Below, one piece after another: positions 43,342-51,693 of a stretch of DNA of 64,000 nt. The notes under the pieces are model-generated. The model made no database searches. It had not been told where the DNA came from and worked only from the letters and a program-made list of their open reading frames with translations. How positions within the stretch are numbered: position 1 is the first letter of the stretch; the number at the start of each line of letters is the position of its first letter. This DNA is from CAWGJF01 sp963715745. GTDB taxonomy: Bacteria; Bacteroidota; Ignavibacteria; Ignavibacteriales; Ignavibacteriaceae. The stretch lies in contig OY970271.1 in assembly GCA_963715745.1 (NCBI GenBank), positions 3,801,733 to 3,865,732 on the forward strand. Reading direction: 5' to 3'. A program made the position numbers and the translations under genes.

Positions 43342-45051
43342 TCATAACCCATAATAAACAGCCAGATAAAATTCATTTATATTTTTATCGACGAAGGATA
43401 AATCTTCCTGCTGTTCGGAAGTTTTCATTAATTCAAATCTTGCTCTTACAAACAGCTCGTGCATTAATTCATATTTCACCTGTCCGCCAAAGTAAGTGTA
43501 ATCATTTCTTAATCCAAAAAGGAACTGGGGCTGCGGCTGTTTGTACTGATCTTCAATTTCACCGCGTGCACCTTTACGAATATATCTTGCCCAGACTTCT
43601 GCTTCCAGACCGCGGATAAACCTGTATTTTATTGATCCATAAACCTGGTCTGCATTGCTTCCCATCCAGTGCCCGAGTCCATAAGACGCACTTTGATAAG
43701 TTGTTGTTGGAATATAATGTTCGTAAACAAATGGATAAATTTTTGTGTACTCAAGCTTTAAAGTAAGATTATCAACAGGCAGATCAACAACAGAACTACC
43801 GAATGTAAAACCAAATTGATTTCTTTGTTTGTTTGAATTAAAAAGTCCGCCAATCGATAATTCATCAATTAAAAGTGTACCGTACAGATGAGTGTTTTTT
43901 ATATGATTTTTTGAACTCACGGAAAAAAACAACTGAGCATTGCTGCCTGCCGCATTCAATTGTCTGCTGAGATAATGATCATCTAGTCGAAAAAAAGTAA
44001 TCGGAATTAAGTATAGAATTTCCAGCTTGTCTGAATAAATTACAGATTCACCGAGTGAGATATCGAGTCCTTTTACGGGTTTGAAAGTTAATGTGTGTGA
44101 CGCAAGATATTTTTCTCTGAATCCATATCTTAAACTACCGTTGCTAGCGTGATAAATGTTTATAGAGTCAATAACATCCGATTCAAGCCAGGCATGTATG
44201 TAATTGAAACTAAACCAGTCAACCGGGGAAACATCAAGGCGGATAAACGGAAATGAAGGAGCTTTTTGAGAAAGAACTAAAAGCCCGTTATCACCGTAAC
44301 CCCATTCAAGAAAATCTTTTCCTACGGCAAGCGAGCCCCACTTCCAGCTTGTGGCTAATACAGCCTTGGCTTCGCTGTATTCTATTTTATCCGATGGATA
44401 ATTATAAATACCTGCGCTACTTCTTTCATTTACACCTGTAACCGGAGTAAAGAGCTTTTGCTTGTCTATCGTTTTCCCTTCCTCGGTATTATCCCTGAAA
44501 TCAAAACTATAGCCGATAATATCCGATACATATCCATTAACGTAAACTCCGTTCCAGAGATGCGTGAGTTTTTCTTTATCCCTCGAACCGATTTCATAAC
44601 CAAGAATAATTCCTGCATTCATTTTAAAATCTTCACTCCCAAAAGAAAAGAATCTCCAGCGTCCAAAAGGATCCTTTTTTAAATAAGTCAGGTGATCAGT
44701 TGATTTTTTTTGAAGCAAATCAAATTCATTTAAATAATCTGATTTGAAAAAATTTAATTCATCTTTTTCAAGTGAGGTAAGTTGATCTGATTTATTTTCC
44801 GATTCGAGTAATTTCTCAGCAATATATTTTCTTGAAAGAGGTCGGATTTGATCTTCAAAAACCAGAACTCCCTTTTGACTCAATCTTCCCAGAAAATTAT
44901 AAACATCTTTATACAACGGTTCATAAACAACCTGCGCATAGGCTGGAAGCGAAAACAGGACGAGCATAGGGCATAGGACAAAGAGAAAAGCGTTTGTTTT
45001 AAAAAACTTTTCTACTCTATGCGCTATGCTATCTGCTTTATGCAATTTCAT
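43342..45051 (-). CDS. Capsule-assembly Wzi-like outer-membrane barrel
   Basis: About 569 residues when started at ATG 45051, with GGGGG nine bases before it. An upstream TTG at 45066 is the other option. After the signal region comes YEPLYKDVYNFLGRLSQKGV and then QIRPLSRKYIAEKLLE, a pattern typical of Wzi-family outer-membrane proteins of Bacteroidetes. A long series of amphipathic beta strands ends in FYLAVYYGL. Wzi proteins help surface polysaccharide attach to the cell. The N-terminal 40 residues are odd: they are encoded by repeat-like DNA (GCATAGG tandem and CTATGC words). Neighbours are sugar genes on both sides. Confidence 0.72.
   Translation of the reverse strand: MKLHKADSIAHRVEKFFKTNAFLFVLCPMLVLFSLPAYAQVVYEPLYKDVYNFLGRLSQKGVLVFEDQIRPLSRKYIAEKLLESENKSDQLTSLEKDELNFFKSDYLNEFDLLQKKSTDHLTYLKKDPFGRWRFFSFGSEDFKMNAGIILGYEIGSRDKEKLTHLWNGVYVNGYVSDIIGYSFDFRDNTEEGKTIDKQKLFTPVTGVNERSSAGIYNYPSDKIEYSEAKAVLATSWKWGSLAVGKDFLEWGYGDNGLLVLSQKAPSFPFIRLDVSPVDWFSFNYIHAWLESDVIDSINIYHASNGSLRYGFREKYLASHTLTFKPVKGLDISLGESVIYSDKLEILYLIPITFFRLDDHYLSRQLNAAGSNAQLFFSVSSKNHIKNTHLYGTLLIDELSIGGLFNSNKQRNQFGFTFGSSVVDLPVDNLTLKLEYTKIYPFVYEHYIPTTTYQSASYGLGHWMGSNADQVYGSIKYRFIRGLEAEVWARYIRKGARGEIEDQYKQPQPQFLFGLRNDYTYFGGQVKYELMHELFVRARFELMKTSEQQEDLSFVDKNINEFYLAVYYGL
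44964..45043. repeat. Inverted low-complexity repeats at the start of the Wzi-like gene
   Basis: GCATAGG occurs twice in tandem (44964-44977), and a reversed set of CTATGC-type words lies at 45015-45043 (CTCTATGCGCTATGCTATCT and on). Together they form an imperfect inverted repeat about 80 bases long. The stretch encodes KADSIAHRV and FVLCPMLVL, so it supplies most of the signal peptide. Confidence 0.45.
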
Positions 45052-45055
45052 ACTT

Positions 45056-46240
45056 TTATCCCCCAATAAATTCTGTTATCTGTTCAACAACATATCTCTG
45101 CTGCTCTTCCGATAAATCCTGGTAGATTGGCAATGCAAGTGAAGTTTCAGATGCTTTTTCTGCTTCAGGGAAATCACCTTTACTGTAACCGAGATCAGAA
45201 AAACATTCCTGCTGATGAAATGGTACCGGATAATAAATTTCATTACCTATTTCTTTTTCAGTTAAGAATTTTTTCAGCCCATCTCTTTTTTCAACGCGAA
45301 TTATATATTGATTGTAGATATGATAATTCTTAATTGCGGACTGCGGACTGTGAACTGCTGGCTTGTAAACAGCGCCCGGAAGGAGAACTTTATTTTTTGA
45401 ATCAAATTTTGTTTTACCGGGTTTTTCAGCTAGTCCGGCTTCGATAAAAAGTTTGTTATACAATTCAGCATTCTTTCTTCTTTTTTCAGACCAGCTATCA
45501 AGATGCGGAAGTTTAACTCCAAGCACAGCAGCCTGCAGAGCATCTATTCTGAAATTTCCCCCGATAACTTTATGAAAATATTTTTGTTCGCCACCGTGCA
45601 CTCTTTTTATTTTCAACATATAAGCTAATTTATCATCGTTAGTTGTAACCAGTCCGCCGTCACCATAGCAACCAAGATTTTTACTTGGAAAAAATGAAAA
45701 GCAGCCGATATCACCGATTGTTCCAACTGATTTTCCGTCTTTATACTGAACGCCGATTGCCTGTGCAGCATCTTCAATAACTTTTAAATTGTGTTTCTTT
45801 GCAATTTCCATTATGGGCTGCATATCTGCACTTTGACCGTAAAGATGAACAGGAATAATTGCTTTGGTTTTTGAAGTAATTTTTTTTTCAATATCATTTG
45901 GATCGATGTTAAACGTTACGGGATCAATGTCTGCAAAAACAGGTTTTGCATTCATTCTTGCAACAACTCCTGCAGTGGCAAAAAACGAATATGTCGGAAC
46001 AATTATTTCATCTCCGGGTTTTATATCAATACTCATCAAAGCAATCAGTAATGCATCGGTTCCGGAGGAAACTCCAATTGCATGTTTGCAGCCAAGATAG
46101 TCACAAAATTCTTTTTCCATTTTTTCAACTTCAGGACCGAGTATAAAATACTGTGATTCCGCAACTTTGAGAATTGCTTCATCAAGTTCTTTTTTAAGCG
46201 AAGTGTATTGAGGTTTAAGGTCGAGTAGTGGTACTTTCAT
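45056..46240 (-). CDS. DegT/DnrJ/EryC1 sugar aminotransferase with a repeat-encoded insertion
   Basis: A 394-residue PLP enzyme for nucleotide-sugar amination. Motifs: PLLDLKPQY, KHAIGVSSGTDALLIALMS, DAAQAIGVQYKDGKSVGTIG, FSFFPSKNLGCYGDGGLVTT (PLP Lys in SKNLG) and GGNFRIDALQAAVLGVKL. The C-terminal part has the usual YPVPFHQQECF motif. At about 294-304 the sequence KPAVHSPQSAIKN is coded by a short direct-repeat element and does not fit the family; the following YHIYNQYIIRV realigns normally. It belongs to the glycan gene group and ends just before the Wzi-like start. Confidence 0.92.
   Translation of the reverse strand: MKVPLLDLKPQYTSLKKELDEAILKVAESQYFILGPEVEKMEKEFCDYLGCKHAIGVSSGTDALLIALMSIDIKPGDEIIVPTYSFFATAGVVARMNAKPVFADIDPVTFNIDPNDIEKKITSKTKAIIPVHLYGQSADMQPIMEIAKKHNLKVIEDAAQAIGVQYKDGKSVGTIGDIGCFSFFPSKNLGCYGDGGLVTTNDDKLAYMLKIKRVHGGEQKYFHKVIGGNFRIDALQAAVLGVKLPHLDSWSEKRRKNAELYNKLFIEAGLAEKPGKTKFDSKNKVLLPGAVYKPAVHSPQSAIKNYHIYNQYIIRVEKRDGLKKFLTEKEIGNEIYYPVPFHQQECFSDLGYSKGDFPEAEKASETSLALPIYQDLSEEQQRYVVEQITEFIGG
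45334..45357. repeat. Short direct-repeat insertion in the DegT aminotransferase gene
   Basis: The unit GCGGACT occurs twice in a row and is followed by the related GTGAACT. On the coding strand it reads AVHSPQSAI, in frame. It interrupts the segment between LPGAVYK and NYHIYNQY, a variable loop in this family. Confidence 0.6.
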
Positions 46241-46328
46241 TAAAATTTATCCGGTTTTTTTCGCCGCAAATTTAGTTAGAAATGGAAGTAAAAACCACTT
46301 TTGTAATATTTAATGAGAGTTTTATAAA

Positions 46329-46354
46329 AGCTGTCCGGTATTTGCCGGACAGCT
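46329..46354 (-). terminator. Terminator downstream of the split cargo gene
   Basis: A perfect 10-bp GC-rich stem AGCTGTCCGG (46329-46338) with CCGGACAGCT (46345-46354), loop TATTTG. Read on the minus strand it is followed by a TTTT-rich tail. It starts 13 bases after the stop codon at 46367. Confidence 0.8.
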
Positions 46355-46366
46355 GTGAATGGGATT

Positions 46367-47332
46367 TTACTTAACCAGCATTAATTTTTTAGTATCAGTG
46401 AAATCATTTGCTGTTAATTTGTAAACATAAATTCCGGTTGGTAAATCTGAGGCATTAAAAGTAACCGAGTAATTTCCCGGTTCTTTTCTTTCATTAACCA
46501 AGCTTGCAATTTCCTGTCCCAGCATATTGTAAATTTTAAGTGTTACTTGCCCTGCAGATTTAATTGAATAACTTATTTGCGTGGTTGGGTTGAAGGGATT
46601 TGGGTAATTCTGATCCAGGTTATAAACATAGCTTTGATTACCACTGCTAATTTTATTCATTCTGCTGAAATTAATTGACACAATAGAAGAAAAATCAGAG
46701 TAATGATTATTATAATCCCGTACTTTTATTTTGTACTCTGCTGTATGAGCTTCCTGTAATACTCCGCTGAGGTCATAGTCAACATACTCTGTCTGATCTC
46801 CATCAACGTAATCTATTAAAGTCCAACTTGTTCCGGTTCCATTATTAAATATTAGCCTCCTCCATATATCATAAGCATCAGCTTTAATAATAACATCTGG
46901 TTCGTTAGCCAAATTCCAGGTAAGTTTTGGATGAGTTGTACCATTGGGTTCTGTATAAACACTGGTTGCCAAACCTGTAGGTGCAAGCGGAACTGCGTCA
47001 TATTGGCGGTAATTAACATAACCATTCGTGCTCTCCCATGTAGCATAAAGATCATTCGATACAGAAGATATTAAAGGAATTCCTAGTAGTCCAGTCCCTA
47101 TACTTGACTCAGAACTCCAGGATGAACCATTATAATTTCTATAATAAATATTACCCACGTCTCCATAAACAATATGAGTTTTGCTATCAAATGTATTTGC
47201 AGCGACCGGAATACCAGCTATAACCTCATGCAATAGTGTTGGAGTTGACCAGCCTGAACTGTTTAAAGCTCTTTGCCGTACATACGTATTTAAGTAATAT
47301 TCAGGTTGCGGTTCCGAATAAAAATATAACAA
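46367..47332 (-). CDS. T9SS cargo gene, C-terminal part after the TAA
   Basis: A 321-residue frame from an internal ATG. The in-phase coding in fact continues upstream to the TAA at 47579. It has sialidase-like blades, a fibronectin-like module (TGLATSVYTEPNGTTHPKLT) and a complete T9SS tail, but no signal peptide, so it could not be exported on its own. Confidence 0.65.
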   Translation of the reverse strand: MLYFYSEPQPEYYLNTYVRQRALNSSGWSTPTLLHEVIAGIPVAANTFDSKTHIVYGDVGNIYYRNYNGSSWSSESSIGTGLLGIPLISSVSNDLYATWESTNGYVNYRQYDAVPLAPTGLATSVYTEPNGTTHPKLTWNLANEPDVIIKADAYDIWRRLIFNNGTGTSWTLIDYVDGDQTEYVDYDLSGVLQEAHTAEYKIKVRDYNNHYSDFSSIVSINFSRMNKISSGNQSYVYNLDQNYPNPFNPTTQISYSIKSAGQVTLKIYNMLGQEIASLVNERKEPGNYSVTFNASDLPTGIYVYKLTANDFTDTKKLMLVK

Positions 47333-47578
47333 ATTTGAACTGTGCGCATGAATTCTTTCTTCAAATGAAGATGAAGTTACAGTTTCAGGAGTTTGCCACG
47401 AAGTTGAATATTTGTCCCTGGACTTTGCAACTCCGTTTTCTTCATAGCTGACATGAACCCTATCCTGAGAAAAAGAAACTGTGGGCGCTGAATCACCGCT
47501 GTAGCTGCTTACTTGCTGGTTTTCTCCCCATTCATTAAAAGAATTTAATGAATAATAATATGTCTGTCCTCCCCTGTT

Positions 47579-48046
47579 TTATACAACGTGCAATTTATTT
47601 ACATTATTATCAAAAGCAATATCAATACCGGAAAAATCGCCAGTTCCATCAGGATTATTAAGGTCATAAGTATTCCAGCTTATACCCGCATTGGCTGATT
47701 TTTTTGCTCTTATAACGCCATTAATTAAATAAACCAAATATACATTATTGTTATCTCCTGAAACGTTAACATAAGCACCCGAACTTTGAGACGGTCCCTC
47801 AATTGTTGATGACCTGATGACAGTGCCTGAACTGTTCAACAAATAATATTTTACCCACCGGGATATGGGTGGGAAACTAAAATTTGCTGTGACAATATTA
47901 TTCCCATTTCTGTTTGTAAAAAGATCCATTTCTGAAATATCCGCATCAGAAATTGATGTAGTGACTGTAGTGTTCCATCCCTGGGGAAATGCAGAGATAG
48001 TAAAAATTATTAAGAAGAACAAAAACAACTTTTTCATTTTAAACAC
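47579..48046 (-). CDS. T9SS cargo gene, N-terminal part before the TAA
   Basis: A 155-residue exported fragment: signal peptide and the first blades of the sialidase-like region (NVYLVYLINGVIRAKKSANA). It lacks a sorting domain, so the product would remain in the periplasm. It lies seven bases after the stop of the VCBS cargo gene upstream. Confidence 0.65.
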   Translation of the reverse strand: MFKMKKLFLFFLIIFTISAFPQGWNTTVTTSISDADISEMDLFTNRNGNNIVTANFSFPPISRWVKYYLLNSSGTVIRSSTIEGPSQSSGAYVNVSGDNNNVYLVYLINGVIRAKKSANAGISWNTYDLNNPDGTGDFSGIDIAFDNNVNKLHVV

Positions 48047-48053
48047 CCTAAAT

Positions 48054-49799
48054 TTATTTTAATAATAATGCTTTAATTGTTTTTGTGTATTGATTTATGT
48101 TGTCTCTTGCAGACAATCTTATTAAATACACACCTGAAGGCAGTATGTTTCCATTACTGCCTGCATCCCAGTTTATAGAATAAATGCCAGGAGAGTATTC
48201 TTTCTCTGTTAATGTATTTATTTCTTTCCCTAAGATGTTATAAACCTTTACCGAAACGAATGAATGGTTGGAAACCGAAAACTTTATTGTAGTTGAAGGA
48301 TTAAATGGATTCGGATAATTTTGATATAATGAATATTTCTCAGATATCCCTGGTATTTCTTTGATGACATTTGTTGTTGAATCGGATGTATATATGTCTG
48401 AAAGTAATCTATAACCGGTGTTCGGATAATTCTGCATTGATATGATAATTTCTTCTTTGCCATCATTATCAATGTCATACATAGCTGCACCAAAATAATA
48501 AATGCCGGAAATGGTGTTCTGCTTTATATAATAGACTTCATATTTCTGATCATTAGTACTGCCGGCAAATTTTAGTATAATGACATTTGCATCAATACAA
48601 ATCATAACTTCATCTTTACCATCCTTGTCAACATCTAATGATTGAATATTCCCTGCGTCAAATGAAAAAACGCCAATTAAATCAATTCTTCCAACAGCCT
48701 CGTAACTGTTATTTCCGGTTGCTTCAAACAGGGTAATTCTTGTTTTGGGTATTCCGTTATAAAAAGCCTGCCCCATAATCCAGATTTCATCCTTGTCATT
48801 TCTGTCCAGGTCATTTGTCTGTGTTGCGATATAGGCGTTCCACGTTGCAACCTGTCCATTCCAGTTTACGCCGTAGCTATTATTGCCGTTATTTTCAATT
48901 GACACTACATCGCCACTAATGTTTCCACCAAGGAATTCTGTTTTTCCATCCTGATCAAAATCCCCAATTGAAAATCCGCCTTGTGTGTGATTGCTGAGGT
49001 CATAGAAATATACCAAATCAAAATAATTGTTAATTGGATTGAACTCGTAGATATTAATACTATTAGTTGGAACTCCATATAAATTGACAAAAATCCAGTC
49101 GGTATAATCATCTCCATCCCAGTCACCAAAGTAATTGTGTTCCTGCTGCCCGCCATTAATGTAAAATATAAAGGATAGTTGTGTGGCAAAGGAAGGATCC
49201 GACTGTTTTTTATAAAACAAATAACTATTCCCGAGATATTGAGTTAATATACTGTTGCTCCCAAGCAAGAGCTCTTTTCTCCCGTCCTTATCAATATCAT
49301 AAATAGATTTTACGATCAAGGCACTATCATACTCATATACATGGTTAAAATTTCCATCAGAATCCATTTCCATAATAGAAATGTAACTTGTATCAAGATT
49401 ATATAGATGACCATAAATTTCCGGCAGCCCGTTATTATTTATATCTCCAATTATCGGCTCATCTAAAGATCCAATTAGTGCTTTCTGCCAAAAACGGTAT
49501 TTCTGGTAATAAAGAGTTGTATCAATAGTTGTAAGGTCTATTATTGTGCTGTCGTAGGTTGGGGAGTTGGCTGTGGGTTGTAGGTTGTTGGTTGTAGGTG
49601 GTCGGTAATCAGAAATGTTTTTATACAGCACTTTGCCGTTTGGATATTCCAGCTTTAGTATATCTTTTTCAACTTCATTTACTTTTATGTCGGTTCTGTT
49701 TTTTAGCTGTTTCAATTTTTCATCCTTACTAATCTGTGCAACTGCTATGCTGTTTGCTGCAATTAAAAAAAAGAAAATAAAAACACTTACCTTTTTCAT
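48054..49799 (-). CDS. T9SS cargo protein with VCBS/FG-GAP repeats and a repeat-encoded N-terminal linker
   Basis: A 581-residue secreted protein. The signal peptide (KKVSVFIFFFLIAANSIAVAQ) is followed by a short helical segment, a low-complexity linker PPTTNNLQPTANSP (about 67-80) and an FG-GAP/VCBS propeller with loops such as DIDKDGRKELLLG, GDWDGDDYTDWIFV and SLDVDKDGKDEVMI. The T9SS domain follows (NYPNPFNPSTTIKFSV, VKVYNILGKEI), ending KALLLK. The linker is coded by a G/T-rich direct repeat unlike the rest of the gene. Confidence 0.87.
   Translation of the reverse strand: MKKVSVFIFFFLIAANSIAVAQISKDEKLKQLKNRTDIKVNEVEKDILKLEYPNGKVLYKNISDYRPPTTNNLQPTANSPTYDSTIIDLTTIDTTLYYQKYRFWQKALIGSLDEPIIGDINNNGLPEIYGHLYNLDTSYISIMEMDSDGNFNHVYEYDSALIVKSIYDIDKDGRKELLLGSNSILTQYLGNSYLFYKKQSDPSFATQLSFIFYINGGQQEHNYFGDWDGDDYTDWIFVNLYGVPTNSINIYEFNPINNYFDLVYFYDLSNHTQGGFSIGDFDQDGKTEFLGGNISGDVVSIENNGNNSYGVNWNGQVATWNAYIATQTNDLDRNDKDEIWIMGQAFYNGIPKTRITLFEATGNNSYEAVGRIDLIGVFSFDAGNIQSLDVDKDGKDEVMICIDANVIILKFAGSTNDQKYEVYYIKQNTISGIYYFGAAMYDIDNDGKEEIIISMQNYPNTGYRLLSDIYTSDSTTNVIKEIPGISEKYSLYQNYPNPFNPSTTIKFSVSNHSFVSVKVYNILGKEINTLTEKEYSPGIYSINWDAGSNGNILPSGVYLIRLSARDNINQYTKTIKALLLK
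49551..49610. repeat. G/T-rich direct repeats in the VCBS cargo gene
   Basis: The plus strand shows repeated GGTTG/TGTAGG words (GGGTTGTAGGTTGTTGGTTG then TAGGTGG). On the coding strand this gives RPPTTNNLQPTANSP. The strong strand bias and repetition stand out from the flanking coding DNA. It looks like a tolerated in-frame insertion in a linker. Confidence 0.55.
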
Positions 49800-50169
49800 A
49801 TTAAAACCTTAGGGAAAGAAAATGATAATTAATTTATGTAAAACCGGTTGGGAAATAATCTCCGGGAAATGAACACCGTATGAAGATTTTAAAAGCTTCA
49901 TACAGTAATAAATGAAATAGTTTAATAAAAAGCACCATAATTCTACCCTCACTAAAATCTTTAAAAGAATCGTGCCGGAAAATTTGGATGTGCAAAAGTT
50001 GCTTATCGCTGTATTTTCGGAAAGGTGATGTGGAAGAAAAATAAATTAAATGACATAGATGACACTATGCCTGACGCTGACGAAAATAATTGTTTGACTT
50101 TTAGAAAGAGTTAAAGTAGGGAAAATATGTATGTAAGGTACTATTAATAAAGTTTAATGCTCATTTAGA
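49800..50169. other. Intergenic gap with one palindrome, no gene seen
   Basis: This 370-base stretch separates rfbC from the VCBS cargo gene. It contains a 26-base palindrome, GTATGAAGATTTT (49878-49890) with AAAAGCTTCATAC (49891-49903), one mismatch and no loop. It may end rfbAC transcription or be an operator for the cargo gene. I see no credible short gene or RNA in the rest. Confidence 0.4.
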
Positions 50170-50718
50170 TTAATAAACAAATTCCTTTTCAATTACTTTT
50201 AACAATTTTCCGTTGAGATCTTTTTCAGAAACAATCGGGTTTTTAACCTGCCAGTCTATCCCGATTTCAGGATCGTTATATAAAATTGCTCTTTCATGTT
50301 CCTTGCTGTAAATCTGCGTACACTTGTAAGCAAATATCGCATCGTCGGAAAGCACTGAAAAACCATGAGCAAAACCCGGAGGAATCCAGATTTGATTTTT
50401 ATTCTGTGAGTTTAGAATATGAGTAATATGATTGCCGAATGTTGGAGAACCAAATCTTATGTCCACGGCAACATCGAGAACCTTACCGGTGATTACATAA
50501 CAAAGTTTCCCCTGTGTCATTTCTCCAACCTGGTAATGAAGTCCACGTATTGTTCCTTTTTTTGATTTGCTAAGATTATCCTGGACAAAATTAAATTCAA
50601 TTCCAGCCTGTTTATATCTTTCCCTGTTAAACGATTCGAGAAAAAATCCTCGTTCATCACCAAAAACATCCGGCTGAATTAATAACACTCCATTTAGATC
50701 GGTTTTATTTACTTTCAA
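50170..50718 (-). CDS. rfbC: dTDP-4-dehydrorhamnose 3,5-epimerase
   Basis: A 182-residue cupin-fold epimerase of normal length. Motifs: VLLIQPDVFGDERGFFLESF, FVQDNLSKSKKGTIRGLHYQ (catalytic His in RGLHYQ), KVLDVAVDIRFGSPTFG, IWIPPGFAHGFSVLSDDAIF and the late DPEIGIDW. It acts after RfbA/RfbB in dTDP-L-rhamnose synthesis. It follows rfbA with a three-base gap, so they are cotranscribed. rfbB and rfbD are not in the window. Confidence 0.95.
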   Translation of the reverse strand: MKVNKTDLNGVLLIQPDVFGDERGFFLESFNRERYKQAGIEFNFVQDNLSKSKKGTIRGLHYQVGEMTQGKLCYVITGKVLDVAVDIRFGSPTFGNHITHILNSQNKNQIWIPPGFAHGFSVLSDDAIFAYKCTQIYSKEHERAILYNDPEIGIDWQVKNPIVSEKDLNGKLLKVIEKEFVY

Positions 50719-50721
50719 TAA

Positions 50722-51627
50722 TTAATCTTCCTCTAAAATTTTTTCAAGATAATCTCGGTACAAAGATTTTGGAATTGAGTTAACCAATGTTTTAAACTGT
50801 TCTTTGCTTATAAATTTTCTGTTGTATGCTATTTCTTCAATGCATGCAACTTTTAATCCCTGTCTGTCTTCAATTACACCAAAAAAATTTGAAGCAGCAA
50901 GCAAGGCTTCGGGAGTTCCTGTATCAAGCCATGCAACACCTCTACCTATTTTCTCAACTTGCAGTTCACCCATCTCCAAATATTTCCTATTTACATCTGT
51001 GATTTCAAGCTCACCCCTTGCAGAAGGTTTCAGGTTTTTTGAAATTTCAACAACACGGTTATCATAAAGATATAAACCCGGTACAGCATAGTGAGATTTT
51101 GGCTTTGCAGGTTTTTCTTCAATAGATATTGCTTTTCCTTCTTTATCAAATTCAACAATTCCATATCTTTCAGGATCATTAACCTGGTAACCAAAAATAG
51201 TTGAACCTTTGTCCCTCTCAAGCGCAGCATAAAAGAAATCGAGATAGCCGTAAAAAATGTTATCCCCTAAAATCAAACAAACAGGATTATTCCCAACAAA
51301 TTCTTCACCGATTATGAATGCTTCAGCAATTCCTTTAGGTTCTGGTTGAACTTTATATTCAATCTTTAAACCAATTTGAGAACCGTCGCCAAATAATTGT
51401 TCGTAAAAAGGAATAGTTTCTTTATTTGAAATGATCAGGATTTCTCTTATCCCGCCCAACATTAAAATAGAAAGCGGGTAATAGATTAAAGGTTTGTCAT
51501 AAATAAGTGTTAGCTGCTTGCTGTAAACTTTTGTAACAGGATAAAGCCGCGTTCCCGAACCGCCAGCGAGAATTATTCCCTTTGTATTATGGCGATTATG
51601 CGATTTTTGAATTTCTTTACTAAACAT
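50722..51627 (-). CDS. rfbA: Glucose-1-phosphate thymidylyltransferase
   Basis: A 301-residue nucleotidyltransferase. The activation motif is KGIILAGGSGTRLYPVTKVY, followed by KQLTLIYDKPLIYYPLSILM, CLILGDNIFYG (metal-binding Asp), QVNDPERYGIVEFDKEGKAI, GLYLYDNRVVEISKNLKPSA and GRGVAWLDTGTPEALLAASN. It makes dTDP-glucose from glucose-1-phosphate and dTTP, the entry step to dTDP-rhamnose and other deoxysugars. The first ~16 residues before KGIIL are longer than usual for this enzyme. Confidence 0.95.
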   Translation of the reverse strand: MFSKEIQKSHNRHNTKGIILAGGSGTRLYPVTKVYSKQLTLIYDKPLIYYPLSILMLGGIREILIISNKETIPFYEQLFGDGSQIGLKIEYKVQPEPKGIAEAFIIGEEFVGNNPVCLILGDNIFYGYLDFFYAALERDKGSTIFGYQVNDPERYGIVEFDKEGKAISIEEKPAKPKSHYAVPGLYLYDNRVVEISKNLKPSARGELEITDVNRKYLEMGELQVEKIGRGVAWLDTGTPEALLAASNFFGVIEDRQGLKVACIEEIAYNRKFISKEQFKTLVNSIPKSLYRDYLEKILEED

Positions 51628-51693
51628 AATAGTACAAATATAAAAAGAATCCTTACAATACTTTATGGAAAAAAGCTTATAGGATTAGCTGTT

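Larger units (their letters stand above)
46367..48046 (-). pseudogene. T9SS cargo gene interrupted by one in-frame TAA
   Basis: The whole frame would encode 559 residues. It starts with a signal peptide (KKLFLFFLIIFTISAFPQG) and a sialidase/BNR-like region. At codon 156 (47579-47581) a TAA follows LHVV, and the same phase continues without a stop as NRGGQTYYYSLNSFNEWGEN through to the sorting domain (NYPNPFNPTTQISYSI, ending KKLMLVK). A fibronectin-type stretch precedes the tail. A single base change (for example TAT, giving VVYNRGG) would restore the protein. It is the second lone TAA nonsense codon in the window. Confidence 0.75.
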
